Made by a program: the position numbers and the translations under genes
Notes under the pieces: generated by a model
What the model saw: only the letters and a program-made list of their open reading frames with translations
Databases searched by the model: none
Told to the model about the DNA's origin: nothing
NCBI GenBank assembly: GCA_035235625.1
Contig: CP141142.1
Span: forward strand, 42,945,644 to 43,009,643
Direction: 5' to 3'
Source of the DNA: Saururus chinensis
Taxonomy: Eukaryota > Streptophyta > Magnoliopsida > Piperales > Saururaceae
DNA length: 64,000 nt
Shown here: piece by piece, positions 11,557 to 23,947 of the stretch
Position numbering within the stretch: the first letter of the stretch is position 1
Layout of the letters: every line of letters begins with the position of its first letter

Positions 11557-14500
11557 TCAATTTATCTCATCTTTAATCACAAAAGGGACTGACTGGTTTA
11601 AGGATCTCTTCCATCTGCCCAGCTTTTCTCTTCCCTGCCAAATATATTATTTCTGCTATAAAATACCATTTGACATTCAGATTACTGTGAGGTATTGTTG
11701 GAGATATTAATGGTCAAACCTGGGATTTTTTTTTTCTGATTCACAAAGCTGCGAATGTTTCTAAAATTGCAAAAATGTTTCAATTAGTAGTACCACTATA
11801 CCTTGCGCCGCTCAATGGCAAGATTGTTATCTTCTATGTAGAATGCCTCAAAACCAAGTGGTTGTAAGAGCTCCTCGTAACTGCAATTGAAGAGAGAGTT
11901 ACTTTGTCATTATCTATACAAAAATGAAAGTAGCTTTCAAAGAGAAATGACACAGGAATCATGGGCCAAGACCAACAATAACTGGATCTAGAATTATTTG
12001 ATACCCAGATTGACTAATACTTACATGTAATAGGGAAGTTTCAGAGAAACAATTAATATTTAACTAAGTATATCTGGCATGAGGGACAAGTTTCAAAGTA
12101 GTTCACTTGGTTTTTTTCTTTTTCTGAACAAAAATAGAGGCATAAATTATTGAGATTCACCTATAAATTAAGAGAATTTCCGAAAAACCCAACCCCCATA
12201 GTTTATCCTACAATCACTTACTAAAGATTAGTATAGTAATGAAATTCAAGCCATTATATAATATACATAAGAAAAGAGAATTACTCAGCCACGGAAACTT
12301 TGTATGGAGGTCCCCCCACATGATCATCAATCTGTCAAGAAACAGAACAGCATTTAGCCACTGAAAATTGCTTGACAGTGCTTCTTGAGAGTCTGTAAAA
12401 AGGTGAACTGCGGGAAAGTGTTCCATTTGCAACAACACACTTTCCTGCGTGAAAATAAAATTCTCTCTTTGGATTACATCCAATGCCAACTATTTAGGGT
12501 CAGCGACATGGACTCCACCCCACACTCAAGCTCTTTTATCAGATGGGGGCAAAACAAGAGGGAGATTATAACAAAATACTGATTTATCTTGTATGACTTG
12601 CTAACCAATGCTGGTTTAAAACTTCACAAAGCAAATGAAGACACAAATAAGCAGATCTTTACTGGGTACATCAAGGTTATAAGCTCTCCATCAGGTTTCA
12701 ATAGATCACAAACTTGTTTTGCCCATGCTGGACGCAAATCTGGTTCAATTGCACAAAAGAATCTACAAGATACACCCAACAAACATGAGGCCTGAAAGAA
12801 ATAAATTTCTCTATTACCAAACAGAGATGAAACTAGAAAGTAGAAACCTATACTCCTTACGTATAATCAAATATCAAATCAAACAACTGAGATGGATGCC
12901 AGTTGAAGAAATCTTCCTTTAAAAAGGTGAAATAGTCTGCGTTTGGCAATGCCGAAGACAACTGTATGTACATTTGATCCAACAATTATCAAACCAAGAA
13001 TATAGAAACTATATGAAAATCTTCACTAGAGAAGGCTGATACTGATTTGGCGAAAAGCATCATATACTCTAGGTGTGTAATCAAGTAGGATTTTAATGCA
13101 TAGAGAACTAGATGCTGATTGAAAAAACTCAATGGTAGACTGCCATAAAAATTGTTGTTGTCTTAATAACGACTAGCAATTCGTAGGATTTTACAAATTT
13201 CAATCTCAATATTGCAGCCTATTCTTTCCACTTTGTAAATCAGGGCTCAATCATAGTTGGTTTGAGATTTCTATAGACTGAGTAGACTGGCTACATGTAG
13301 CAAATTTCACATTCTCCATAGTTTTACCTCTCTTGCTTTCTTGACAGCAGTTTCTGATATGTCCAGACCTACAACATAACGGTCAGGCCCAGCAATAGCA
13401 ATGACGTCATGACCCTGTCATGTGCAAAAAGAAAAGCTACTCTGCTTCAATCACAAAGTTTTTATCATATACATAAGTGCCTGCTGCATATGTTAAGAAT
13501 TTCGGAGCTAGAGCCAGAGGGAGAAAACTTATAGGGAAATTATTCGTGAAATTCATAAGAGGCAAGAATATTGACAACCCACACTTCCACATCCAGGGAT
13601 GAGCGCCCTTCCCTTGGGAAGTGTGCCTGTCTGAAGAAGATCAAGAATCACAGGCGTTGGCCCCCCCAAGTTCCATGGGGTCACTCCTTGCTCCCAGCAT
13701 TTTTCCCAACGATCTGTATACCCAACAAATAGAAGTTTCGTCATAAACAGAAGGATTCTCAAAATCTAAAAAGCTTCTCAAGACATTTCTTTGATAAACG
13801 CTGAATGTCACATATCCAGGCATTCCATTGCATATATGCAACAACTCAAAGTTGCGGATTCCAAAGAACGACATCAAGTGTGAACAGGTGAAGTCAATTT
13901 TAACATCAGAACCCCACACACAACCCCTTATAATGATTGTTTTCTTCTAGTCAGTGACATATATACGGTTCAGAAGAGTATTGAGTTTCTACTACGAATG
14001 AATCTGAGGCAAATTAAAGACTGTTAACTGAGGTCACAAGTATGGCTCCACTTATGCAGCATATGAGTAAATTTGAAATAGAAGATATAAAACACTAAAA
14101 CACGTATGCCTTTGATCTGACGATATTACAGCTTAAGCCAGGTATAGAGGCAGCCATTACCACTATGGAAAGCAGTTAACAAACTCGTTGCCGCATTGAA
14201 ATTCATTTATTTCCACTTCACAGTGACAGAAATGATATCATTAACGCTCACTTAACATGAACGCCCTCTTGTCAGTTTATCAAAGTGATTGTGAGGGAAG
14301 GCAACAGACAGAATAAGCTAAATTGTCAGGAATATGCATTATGATGGTATGACCGATTGGTTACCAATCAAACCGAAAAAGTAACATATACTAGATATTC
14401 CAAAAATTCAACCAGAAGAGAAAAGGAACCCATGTCAAACATCCCAGAGACCCCATTGACGCCATTATTCGAACACACCCAAAAGTCAATCCCGGAAAGG

Positions 14501-14748
14501 GTGATGCAAAAATCAACCACCCACAATCCAAACAGGACGAAGAACAACATCATATAGCGACTACAGTAAGTGAAAGCCCACAGCAGACACCAAGTACCCA
14601 CGCAGGCATTCGTCATGAGACATGAGAGTAACGACACCACTGCCACCAACCCACCTGTTGGGCTGCCCTCAATGGTGCCCTGTACATTGGCCACATGGGT
14701 ATTGACCTTCGGATCGTCAGAGCGCTCGTCCGCATCGCCGTTGCTCAT
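11557..14748 (-). CDS. S-adenosylmethionine-dependent thiol/halide methyltransferase (HOL/TMT-like)
   Basis: Eight exons: 14655-14748, 13583-13713, 13328-13414, 12861-12961, 12663-12762, 12285-12331, 11802-11880 and 11557-11634. All have GT-AG borders and the sum is 717 nt, or 238 aa, close to Arabidopsis HOL1 (about 227 aa). The family moves a methyl group from SAM to halides, thiocyanate or sulfide-type thiols in the cytosol, giving volatile methyl halides or detoxified thiols. Visible motifs: [12 protein letters not shown] at residues 34-45; the SAM-binding loop IPGCGSGHD at 70-78, whose GCGS/GHD halves are joined across an intron; [27 protein letters not shown]; and [10 protein letters not shown] then [10 protein letters not shown]. 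It starts at the ATG of MSNGDADE. I see no defect. It is the only working copy of three in this window. Substrate preference cannot be read from sequence. Confidence 0.92.
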
Positions 14749-14960
14749 TCTCCGGCGGGTTCCAGGACAACGGAGCTGCTTCTGGGGAGGTAACAGAGAA
14801 GGGCGGGGGCTCAACTGAGGATTGGACGGGTGCAGAAGCGCGATGGGCAGGAAGCAGCACCGCGACCACAGGAAAAATTATCCTTGTTGGAACGGTTTTT
14901 TTGTTTTGACTACGAAGTAGAAAAGATTTGTAAGTCATTGCCCATCGGTTTTTCATAATG

Positions 14961-15659
<699 letters not shown>

Positions 15660-15717
15660 GCTGGTAATGGAGAAGCCACAAACTGGTCATGGGGATTAGA
15701 GTATCGGATCGTTGAAT

Positions 15718-16185
15718 GGCAGTAAACTCAGCGATGATTTACTGTTGGAGATCATCTCACGACTGCCCGCTAAGTAGTTGTTTCGATTCAAGTCCATCTC
15801 CAAAGCTTGGTGCGGTTTGATTTTTCCATATGCCTTCTAGAGGAAACTGATTCTATCTCTCTCTGGCCTTTTCTATGGACTATCTGGGAATTATGGTCAC
15901 TTGGGCTTGCCCGGGGTGAATGAATGGGGATACAAGTATTTGTCTGGAGGTGGAAAGCTTGGCGATGGTGATTTCCCAGACATGAGCCTGCGCTTCTTGC
16001 CGGGCTATCCTAACATATTCATTTTAGATTCCCAAAATAGTTTGGTTCTCTGCCTATTTGCGAGTATCGATCAAACGCCCTTGTATTATGTGTGTAATCC
16101 TCTCACAAATATTACCGTATCATTTGTCAAGGTAGCCAAATGCCTAGATAGATCAGGTCATGCTCTACTTTATCAATCTAGGGAC
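15718..16185 (+). pseudogene. F-box protein pseudogene
   Basis: In one frame the translation begins GSKLSDDLLLEIISRLPAK, then a stop, then LFRFKSISKAWCGLIF. This is a clear N-terminal F-box, the part that binds SKP1 in SCF ubiquitin ligases. The same frame continues to an F-box-associated region, with SLRFLPGYPNIFILDSQNSL and YYVCNPLTNITVSF, ending at a stop at 16186-16188. Two in-frame stops (TAG at 15775 and 15838) interrupt the F-box half, there is no good start codon in frame, and the C-terminal half of the usual domain is missing. So it is a decayed member of the large plant F-box family. Its target is unknown. Confidence 0.75.
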
Positions 16186-16299
16186 TAACACATTGTGGTC
16201 CCTCCTTTGAATAATAGTGGAGTGTTCACATATCCAATACTACAAAGTAAGCCATATGTTAACAACTAAAAAAATAAAATTGTATTGAGAATAATAGAG

Positions 16300-16990
16300 A
16301 TGTTATTTTTACCAAAAGTGTCGAAGTGCACCTTGTGACATGCTCGGACTTTCTATGTAAATCGATTGAATGTATGAGATTAACTTGATTGCCCTTGGCC
16401 AAGCATATGTCAACGTATCTTGTATATTGTCAACGTATTTTGTGAACTCCCATGGAATAGATGTTCCCTTTGTAGGGAACAATAAAGTTATACATGCATA
16501 AAGGCATAAAAGGCGCACCAAGTCCTCTCTTTCATTTTGCCCATCTATTCTTATAATTTCCTCAATGGCTATTTCTAAAGATGGTTTATCTAATGACTTG
16601 ACTTCCCTAAGCCGTCTATTAACAAAATCTATATTATTTTCCTCTTCTCACTAAAAGTAATTGTTACCTCACCCATTGGAATTCCAAAAATAAGAGAAAT
16701 ATCTTTTGAAGTTAATTCTACTAGCTTTGTGCCTAGCCTAAATCTATCCCTATCTGCTTTATACATACCTAAGACATCCCATATATATTCATAAACCTTT
16801 GCAACCTCTTTATATTTTAAATTTTCATCTAAAAACACACTAAATATTCCCCAAAAAAGGAGTCTCCCTTAAAATCTCTCTAGTCACATCTCCAAATAGC
16901 ACTTCATATTTATTGAACAACCGCCACATTAAAACAAGGTTTGATTTGTATTGAACCATGTCTGATATCACAAAAAATGGATATAAAAAT
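16300..16990 (-). pseudogene. Remnant of a transposon-associated protein (PMD/Ulp1-type ORF)
   Basis: Several minus-strand pieces lie in order but in different frames: MVQYKSNLVLMWRLFNKYEV (from about 16960), then FLDENLKYKEVAKVYEYIWD (from about 16835) running on to LVELTSKDISLIFGIPMGEV, then a piece with IPWEFTKYVDNIQDTLTYAW near 16440. The pattern of an LT...DISLIFGIP motif followed by a conserved Trp/Ala helix is reminiscent of plant mobile domain or Ulp1-type proteins carried by Mutator-like transposons. That assignment is from memory of the family and is weak. Reading frames are broken between pieces and no terminal inverted repeats were found. Confidence 0.4.
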
Positions 16991-17085
16991 TATTTAAATT
17001 AATATTCCTTAAACAAAGGAGGAACAGTCAATTCATACTCTGTTGAAGGTAGAAATCACATATAAATCACAATCAATTTATACTA

Positions 17086-17452
17086 TAATTACATTCACAG
17101 AACAACAAATATATACTTTGTATTTTTTACATCCACCACAAAATATAACAATAAATATATACTACGTTGTTTACATCTACAAAACAGAACAGTAAATATA
17201 TACTCTGTTGTTTACATCCACTACAGAATAGAATAGTAAATATATACTATGTATTTTTTACATCCACCACAAAATAGAATAGTAACTATATACTATGTAT
17301 TTTTTATATCTACATAACAGAACAATAAATATATACTCAATTGTTTACATCCACCACAGAACAGTAAATATATACTCAAAATAATATATATATACTCTGT
17401 GTTTTTTACATCCACCACATAACAAAACATTAAATATATACTTTGTGTTTTT
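17086..17452. repeat. Minisatellite, about 8 units of 40-70 bp
   Basis: A unit with the core AACAGTAAATATATACT, then a T-rich stretch and ACATCCACCACA, repeats from about 17090 to 17450. Units differ in length and by several bases each, so the array is old or evolving by unequal steps. It ends where the duplicated block shared with 5820-6415 begins. Confidence 0.85.
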
Positions 17453-18084
17453 TAAGTTCATAAGCCATCTCGCTAGTTTTGAATTACATAATTAAAGGCC
17501 AAAGACATATTATTTTGTGTTTTATAGAGTCAATTAGTGGAACCCTACCAAAGATGATAAGTATTCTAATTAAAAATATTTTTTAATAAAAAATAATAAG
17601 AAAAAAATAAAAATAGCATGTATGCTTGCCCAAACTTGCTTAGGGCTAGACTTTTGATAGAGTTAAGGTTGGGCCAAGGCAGGCTAGGGCCAAGGCCAAA
17701 TTCTAGCCTGATTTCAGCCCTATTGTTAGCTACCTAATGATCAAGAATAGAAAAATTATATAAAAATCTCAGTAAGACTTTGGCTGATACTGATTTGGCA
17801 AAAATCTCTAGAAAAAATCTCTACACTTTAGTTTTTTTTTCTAAAAAGTAAAATGTACAGTAATCAAGTTGATTTTACTCCATGGAGCACTAGATGCTGA
17901 TTAAAACAACTCAAAATTAGACTACCAGAAAAATTGTTGTTGCCTTAATAGAAACATAATAACATTCATATTAGTACTGAAGTACAAATTTTTGTTTTTG
18001 TTTTTTCAGTCTCAATGTGGCAGCCTTTTCATTCCAACTTCCAAGGCAAGGATAAGTGAAAGTGGGATTAGGATTACCATAAGC

Positions 18085-18206
18085 TGAGATACTTGGTCTC
18101 CTACCCCATATTTTAGCCAACCCACCACCCTTAACACAGCCGGTGGATATTAATTGTATATGTATAAGTTGGGTGGGTTGGCTAAAATAGGGGATGAGAT
18201 ACTCCT
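18085..18206. mobile_element. Hairpin MITE in exon 3 of the third methyltransferase copy
   Basis: Long inverted arms at about 18085-18126 and 18172-18206 share TTTTAGCCAACCCACC and its complement, with GAGATACT near the outer ends. It sits just where the exon 3 homology stops, with weak intron homology on its other side. That fits an insertion. No exact target duplication could be fixed. Family unassigned. Confidence 0.65.
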
Positions 18207-19784
18207 CATCATTTTTATGTATGTCTAGACCTACAATGTAAGACCCTGCACTAGCCATCACGACATGACCTTGTCATATGCAAAAAGAATTGTTATTCAA
18301 TCTATATGCCCGCAAATATATAGGAACATGGACAAAATTATGATTCTATTTCCACAGGAGGGCAATAAATTTAAAGTAAAAAATGGAAATTGAAATATGT
18401 TTGGAAAAAAATTACATTTAACAAAAAAATGTGAATAAAACAAAAAAATCAATTAAAATCCGTTGAATATAAAAAACATAGAAAGGAAAATAAAAAAAAT
18501 ATAAAAATACTTTGAAAACCATCTTTGAAAAAAATTGATGTATAGAGCTTTAGAAAAAAGATGGAGGCCATGGCCCCCCAACCTTATTATGCAGTTCTAT
18601 CCCTGCATAGCATATTTTTTATAATAAAAAAGTAAAAATAATTTTCTAACCAACCCCATGACTAATTAGCCCGCGTAGGTCTCCAAACATAGTGCGGAAG
18701 AGGGTAGTTGTACATAGATGGCAAGTTGCCCTTTATGTATTATATTTAAGGCCCTATGTGGGCCGGTCACGAGGCTCTATTTAAGCAGCCCAGTCAACCT
18801 AGACGCATCATTAAAAAAGTTATTCTCAAAACTTAAAACAATGAAATCTAAGGTAACAACCACACGGGGAGACAAGCTTCTTAATATACTCCTTGATGAA
18901 TCCTGGATAGTGTCACATATCCTGGCAATTAGATAAGAATTGAGGTGATTGAAGAGAACAAGAGAAACATTCAATGACTATGATTAAGTGGGGCAACAAG
19001 GTAGAGATATTTAGATTAAGTAATTTAGTATATAATAATATATTTAAAGTTATACATACCATATTTTTTATTTGTTATAGTATTACCATTGAACTTGCCT
19101 TGCATATATCAATTAGTAATTAACTCTAACAAAGAACTCAAATGTAACATAAATATAATTGTATTTAAATGGATAAGAATTCAAGTATATAAATATGACA
19201 CTTAAAGATAGTTATAGAGAAACAAAAAATATTCTTTATGTCATAAAAATATAAATAGTATTTGATAATTAATTAAACTACAACATAACAAGGTCTTTAT
19301 CTATGGCCATAGCCAAAATTTAGCTGGACATAAAATTTAGTTAGACAAAGGTACAAATACCACAGACATGTTGGATGATGGATGTCCATGTCCAGCCATA
19401 TCTAAGGTAAATATATAAAGGGCTACTATTAATTGAGGTCTCAAGTATGACTCACTCCACTTAGGCAGCATACAAGTAGTGTTTTTTTACCGGTAGTTAG
19501 TATGACTGATTACTCTTTTATAACCTTAACCAGCTGTATAAATGTAGTTATATCTAATACGGAAAACAATTAACAAACTCGTAACCGCATTCAAGTCTAG
19601 ATTTGCTTTCATTATACAGTGACAGCATGATATCATGTAAGAGTTTGACACGCATAGTTAACATGAACGTTGCCCTGCGAGTTTTCCAAAGTGAGTGTTA
19701 GAGAAGGCAATCAAAGTACCCACACTGTCATTCGTTGTAAGGCATGCATGAGAACACAACCACTACTACTAACTAACTATTCAC

Positions 19785-21532
19785 TAAAAGAATTCATCAA
19801 TAGTCATAGTTAATATTTTTTAAAACATAAAATTCAATTGCGGAGGCTATTTAGACTGCCGAAAAAATAATTTAGCAGTGGTTTAGAGATTGGATAGGAC
19901 TGAAGTTTTTTCCAGCGATATTTAAGACCATTACTAAATATTTAGCAACAATTTTTAGACTGCTGCTCCAATTTGACATATTTTTGTTTGTTTTTTCTTT
20001 ATCACATGTACTTTCTTACATTCTTGACAACATAATATATTCAACCTTATATAAATTGCATTAATTTACATTTCACATGCACGTAACCAAAATTACTATA
20101 TTAATAATAACAAAGTAAAAGATTTTAAAACAATAAAAATTATTTAAAACAAGTATCTAGAAACAATAAGTGTTAAAATAAGAAAATTTAAGTACAATAG
20201 TTCCAAATGTTCACTAAGTACTTGATGTGATTATTTAATATAAATAAAGAAGCAAAAGTCTTTGATAAGACTTGATATTTCAATGCAACTCAACATTTTA
20301 GAATCATTCACCATAGCCATCACAAATTGAAAATAATAATAATGTTAGTATATGGAATTGTTGAACTACAACAATAAAAAAATATAATTATACTTGAGAT
20401 AATTTTTATGCTTATACTTGACTCATGTGAGATTTAAAGAAACTCATCATTTGATCTATCTTTATTACATGAGGTTTCAACGATCCTACTAGTTGAGATC
20501 TCTACCACTTGGGCCCATTAGTGTTATCAGGCCTTAATTCCATAGCGTAGATAGAGCAAACAAGCTTTGAAAGAATTGAGGTCAAATTTATGAGTAATCC
20601 ATGAGCTAGTAAGCGATAAAGACTCTTAGATGTGACTATCATGTCAAAGAGGACCTTTATGACTTGCACTTAGGGATCAAGTGACTCATAATTGTGGTTA
20701 TGGTAACAAATGTTTATGTTTGTGATTAATTTATATGTTTTTGTTTCACTTAGTGTACTTAGGAAATGATAATCATATTCACTTAATTATGGTACTTTGA
20801 TTTATGAATGTTCTGCTATTACATAGTACTTATTTAACCATTTTACTTAATATATTTGTATACTTAGCATCCTTACGATACAGGTTATTGGAAGAGTGTC
20901 TAGGTTGGGATTATGGTGCTCAAAAATGATGAATAACTTATTTCATCATAATTTGATGTATGATTTTTGGACTCTACTTGTGAATTTTCAATATGTGTGT
21001 ATTAATAGAAGCAGTTTGGAGAAATGGTTGCCTGAGCGCGTTCAACCCTTAAGTGTCCCATGTTCTAGAATCATGTAGTACAGAAACTTTGTTATTTTCA
21101 TATGAAGTCACGTAATAGGTAGAGAAAGAGGTTGAGAACCAAATTTGGAATTGTACTCGATGAGGTAGTTTGGGTGGGAGAGTTTGTTGTGATATTGATT
21201 TGGGATTTCTCCACATCACATGCCATTTTCCTCAAGTCTTCAGTGACGACCTTCTCTATAATCTTGCAGCAAATCCCTATTTCATCAGTGGTTAATCACC
21301 TCCACTGGAGTTGGCTACATGATCTCTTTAGTGACTTCACTAATAATTTTATACTACTCCCCACTAAATGAAGTACGTAGCAATGGTTTAACTCGCCCTG
21401 CACAAAAAGCTCGCCTTTGAAGATGCCTCATTTCATAGTGTTTTGGAATGCCTTGTGTGGTAGCAATTCTTCACACAAACATGTAATAAAAGCAATTTGT
21501 AGTGAGCAATATAATCAATTCATAAAACAAGC

Positions 21533-21564
<32 letters not shown>

Positions 21565-22124
21565 AATCTTAAAATAATACGCACTCACCTTCAAGGTCAG
21601 AACCTCGGGACTCGGATTGAATAAAATTCTCCACCAAGTGCCCTTTCGGCAATAGATCATACACACCAAAGAAATATTAGAATTACTTTTTTAATGGAGT
21701 ATTAATCTACCTGGTAGATACTTATCTTCTCTTTACACCAAAGGAAATAACAACGAGCTTTAAGAGGGCTTAAAGGAATAATCAAATGAGAGAGAGACTT
21801 GCTTTTTGGTATGCAAAGAGCTCGAAGAAGAACCACTATTTGTCCTTGGGTTGTCACGCACACTAGAGAAAAGCGTTTGACTTTTTTTAATTTTTTTTTC
21901 TGAAGTGCATTGCCCTTGTTCATGTGGGAGAGAAGGAAGATACCAAATCCAATGAGAGTCTGTCACCCTCTCACTTTTATAACTATCCAGTCAAATTCCA
22001 TGTGAAGATAGGATTGACCGAGTCTTATATTTGATTAAATTACATTTGCGGCCCACCTGGTCTCTTCCTTCAATCTTACTCTTTCAATCTCTTATGGGTT
22101 TATTTACATGGTCATGAACTCACG
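19785..22124. other. Unrelated sequence splitting the third methyltransferase copy
   Basis: It begins CACTAAAAGAA at 19782-19792, like a CACTA-type terminus, and carries GC-richer text such as TTTAGCAGTGGTTTAGAG (about 19880) that recalls CACTA subterminal repeats. No matching right end or 3-bp target repeat was found and no transposase ORF is seen. The rest is AT-rich, with a (AT)n run at 21534-21558. Best described as probable degraded transposon sequence of uncertain class. Confidence 0.35.
21534..21558. repeat. (AT)n microsatellite
   Basis: About twelve AT dinucleotides in a row. Confidence 0.95.
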
Positions 22125-22352
22125 ACCCAACAAGCTTGTCGACATTGCTGCTAGTACTCATTCTCCTCGTCATTATGTGGTTTCCAATACAACGAAGCTG
22201 CTTTCTGGGGAGGTAATAGAGAAGGGTGGTGGCTTAACTAAGGATTGGGGAGGTATTAGCTCTTTCTTTGAGGTGGAAAATGGGTCTTGGGGTAAGGTGA
22301 GATGGAGTGAGGGATATGCGGGAGTGTACAAGTGTATAAATTTTGTGAAAAA

Positions 22353-22463
22353 AATGGGTCTATATGCACCCCAATGATCTCTTCAGTACCCTATTTTACT
22401 CATAAAGTCATAAGAAGTTTTATGAGGTACTGAGGAGATTATTTAGGTGCACATAAACCCATT
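22353..22463. mobile_element. Hairpin MITE, 38-bp arms
   Basis: Inverted arms at 22353-22390 and 22426-22463, with few mismatches, carry TGCACC and TCAGTACC with a loop of about 35 bp. One arm resembles sequence near 5465-5515, so it is probably a repeated element. No target repeat was identified. Confidence 0.65.
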
Positions 22464-23947
22464 TATTTGAAAACGCACAAGGTATAAATGAGAGATTTCA
22501 CAAAATTCACTTGAGATACGTGAATTATTGTAAGGGTATAAACAACTACATCTTTTCTAATATTGACTTTCTGAAATTAGGAAGATTTGTATTACAGAAT
22601 TTATGGTAGCTTATTTTATGAGGCAATTATTGTAATGGGATTTGCATATGCAAGTCATTTGTTTAATCTTAACGCCAAAACAAAGGCCATATGTACTATG
22701 CTAGGACTTGTATGAACCATATCACAATTCCAGTCATGGAATACGGATGGGCTGGACGTTGGTTTTATGTAGTAAAAAAAAATTACATATAAGATTTTAT
22801 ATGTGGTGCCCGTAGGGCATGCTTCCCTAGGTGTAAGGTGTAGTAGCATTTTCCCCTAGCATTATTCATTTTTCATTTCTGATAATGTCAAGCATCACTC
22901 TTTCCTTACATTTGATTGTAATAAAGTAGAGAAACACAAGGGTCATTTAAAAAGAAATCCAAAATAGTCGCGTTCATGGCTTATACAGTAAAGCGTGATT
23001 GGCCCAAAGCACGTTTCCAGAACTAGTGAATAAATTCTCCGTACCTACAATTGCTGCAGCTCATAGCATTTCCCTTGGGCTACATTACGGTGGGGGTGCT
23101 ACCAATAAATCATGGGTGTTGATGGGGCCCGTTTGATACAATATCTCATTGAGTTAGAATGCACACTATAATAAAATTAATCCTTCTCAAACCTTGAAAG
23201 AATTTTATTTGGTAATGATTTTTTGGCAATTTTAATTCTGATAAAATCCTAAATCAAAAATAGGTCCAGCCCTAAAACCTTCTCAAGAGGAGATTTAAAA
23301 TTTTGCCAAAATTTTGGTATATTCTTCATTTTAAATTAATTTTAGATTTGCGCATAATTTAGTTATTAAACCAAATTTTACATGAATGCACTAAAATCTT
23401 CCAAAATCTAGGGTTCAATTTTGTACCGAAACAACCTTGAAAAGTCTTATCCTGTATTAACTTTCTCATGCATCCTATTCTACGCTTAAGTACATAAAGG
23501 CTGCGTATGCTCAAACGGGCAATAACAGTGTTTTGCTAATAAAAAACGCCACCCTTCCACCCAAAAAATAAAACAAACATGTAACAAAAGGAAGGTCGAA
23601 AAAATAAACCTAATTGTTAGGTACGATGAAAAATAAGTGAGAAGGAAGACGAACCTCTACCTAAGGGGAATCCCACGAGAGAATGTAGCTTTGTATTTAT
23701 TGTTTGATTGATAGTAATCAAACAATTACAAATGAATGCGCACAAGTATACCCAATGGACAGATTCACCTTTCTACCTTCCCCACTATCTTGTGTACATA
23801 GCCAAATAATGATATGGACAAAAACAGATTTAAGATCAGGCAAAAAGTAAATCATCTGTGCTTCTTTCCTTCTGCAAAATTTCTCGTTTCCCTTCAAGTA
23901 GGAAGGGGTTGTCTCCCTTCTTCTACTGAAGCTAATTAATAGTAAGA
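22464..23947. other. Intergenic, 3' side of the DprA-like gene
   Basis: AT-rich. A possible small inverted-repeat element is bounded by GCCCGTTTGA (23127-23136) and its complement TCAAACGGGC (23511-23520), but its target repeats do not match. No gene or RNA gene seen. Confidence 0.45.

Larger units (their letters stand above)
6898..14960 (-). repeat. Tandem segmental duplication, copy B (contains the intact methyltransferase)
   Basis: Collinear with 952-4820 but complete. It holds the whole 3' flank (6898-11556), all eight exons (11557-14748) and about 200 bp upstream. The flank is interrupted by a solo LTR at 7724-9655. Without the LTR and one target repeat, the flank up to exon 7 is about 3.08 kb, against about 3.07 kb in copy A. 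Confidence 0.85.
17455..22270 (-). pseudogene. Third methyltransferase copy, scattered remains
   Basis: Pieces in the same order as the intact gene: intron 3 sequence (about 17750-17990); the 5' part of exon 3 (about 18222-18271, reading VMASAGSYIVGLDI after the acceptor, equivalent to [16 protein letters not shown]); an intron 1/upstream block (about 19430-19780) matching 14025-14290 and 4095-4440; and exon 1 with its upstream side (about 22125-22250, matching 14730-14825). Exon 3 is cut by a hairpin MITE. Exons 2 and 4-8 are not found. About 2.3 kb of unrelated DNA (19785-22125) separates exon 1 from the rest. It cannot encode an enzyme and is clearly older than copy A. Confidence 0.75.

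Noticed and set aside
17086-17452. CRISPR-like array (repeats with variable text between)
   Set aside because: Units are tandem and degenerate with no unique spacers of constant length, in a plant nuclear setting. It is a minisatellite.
23127-23520. Candidate inverted-repeat element with GCCCGTTTGA ends
   Set aside because: Ten-base ends match, but no target duplication of any length was found and the interior shows no symmetry.
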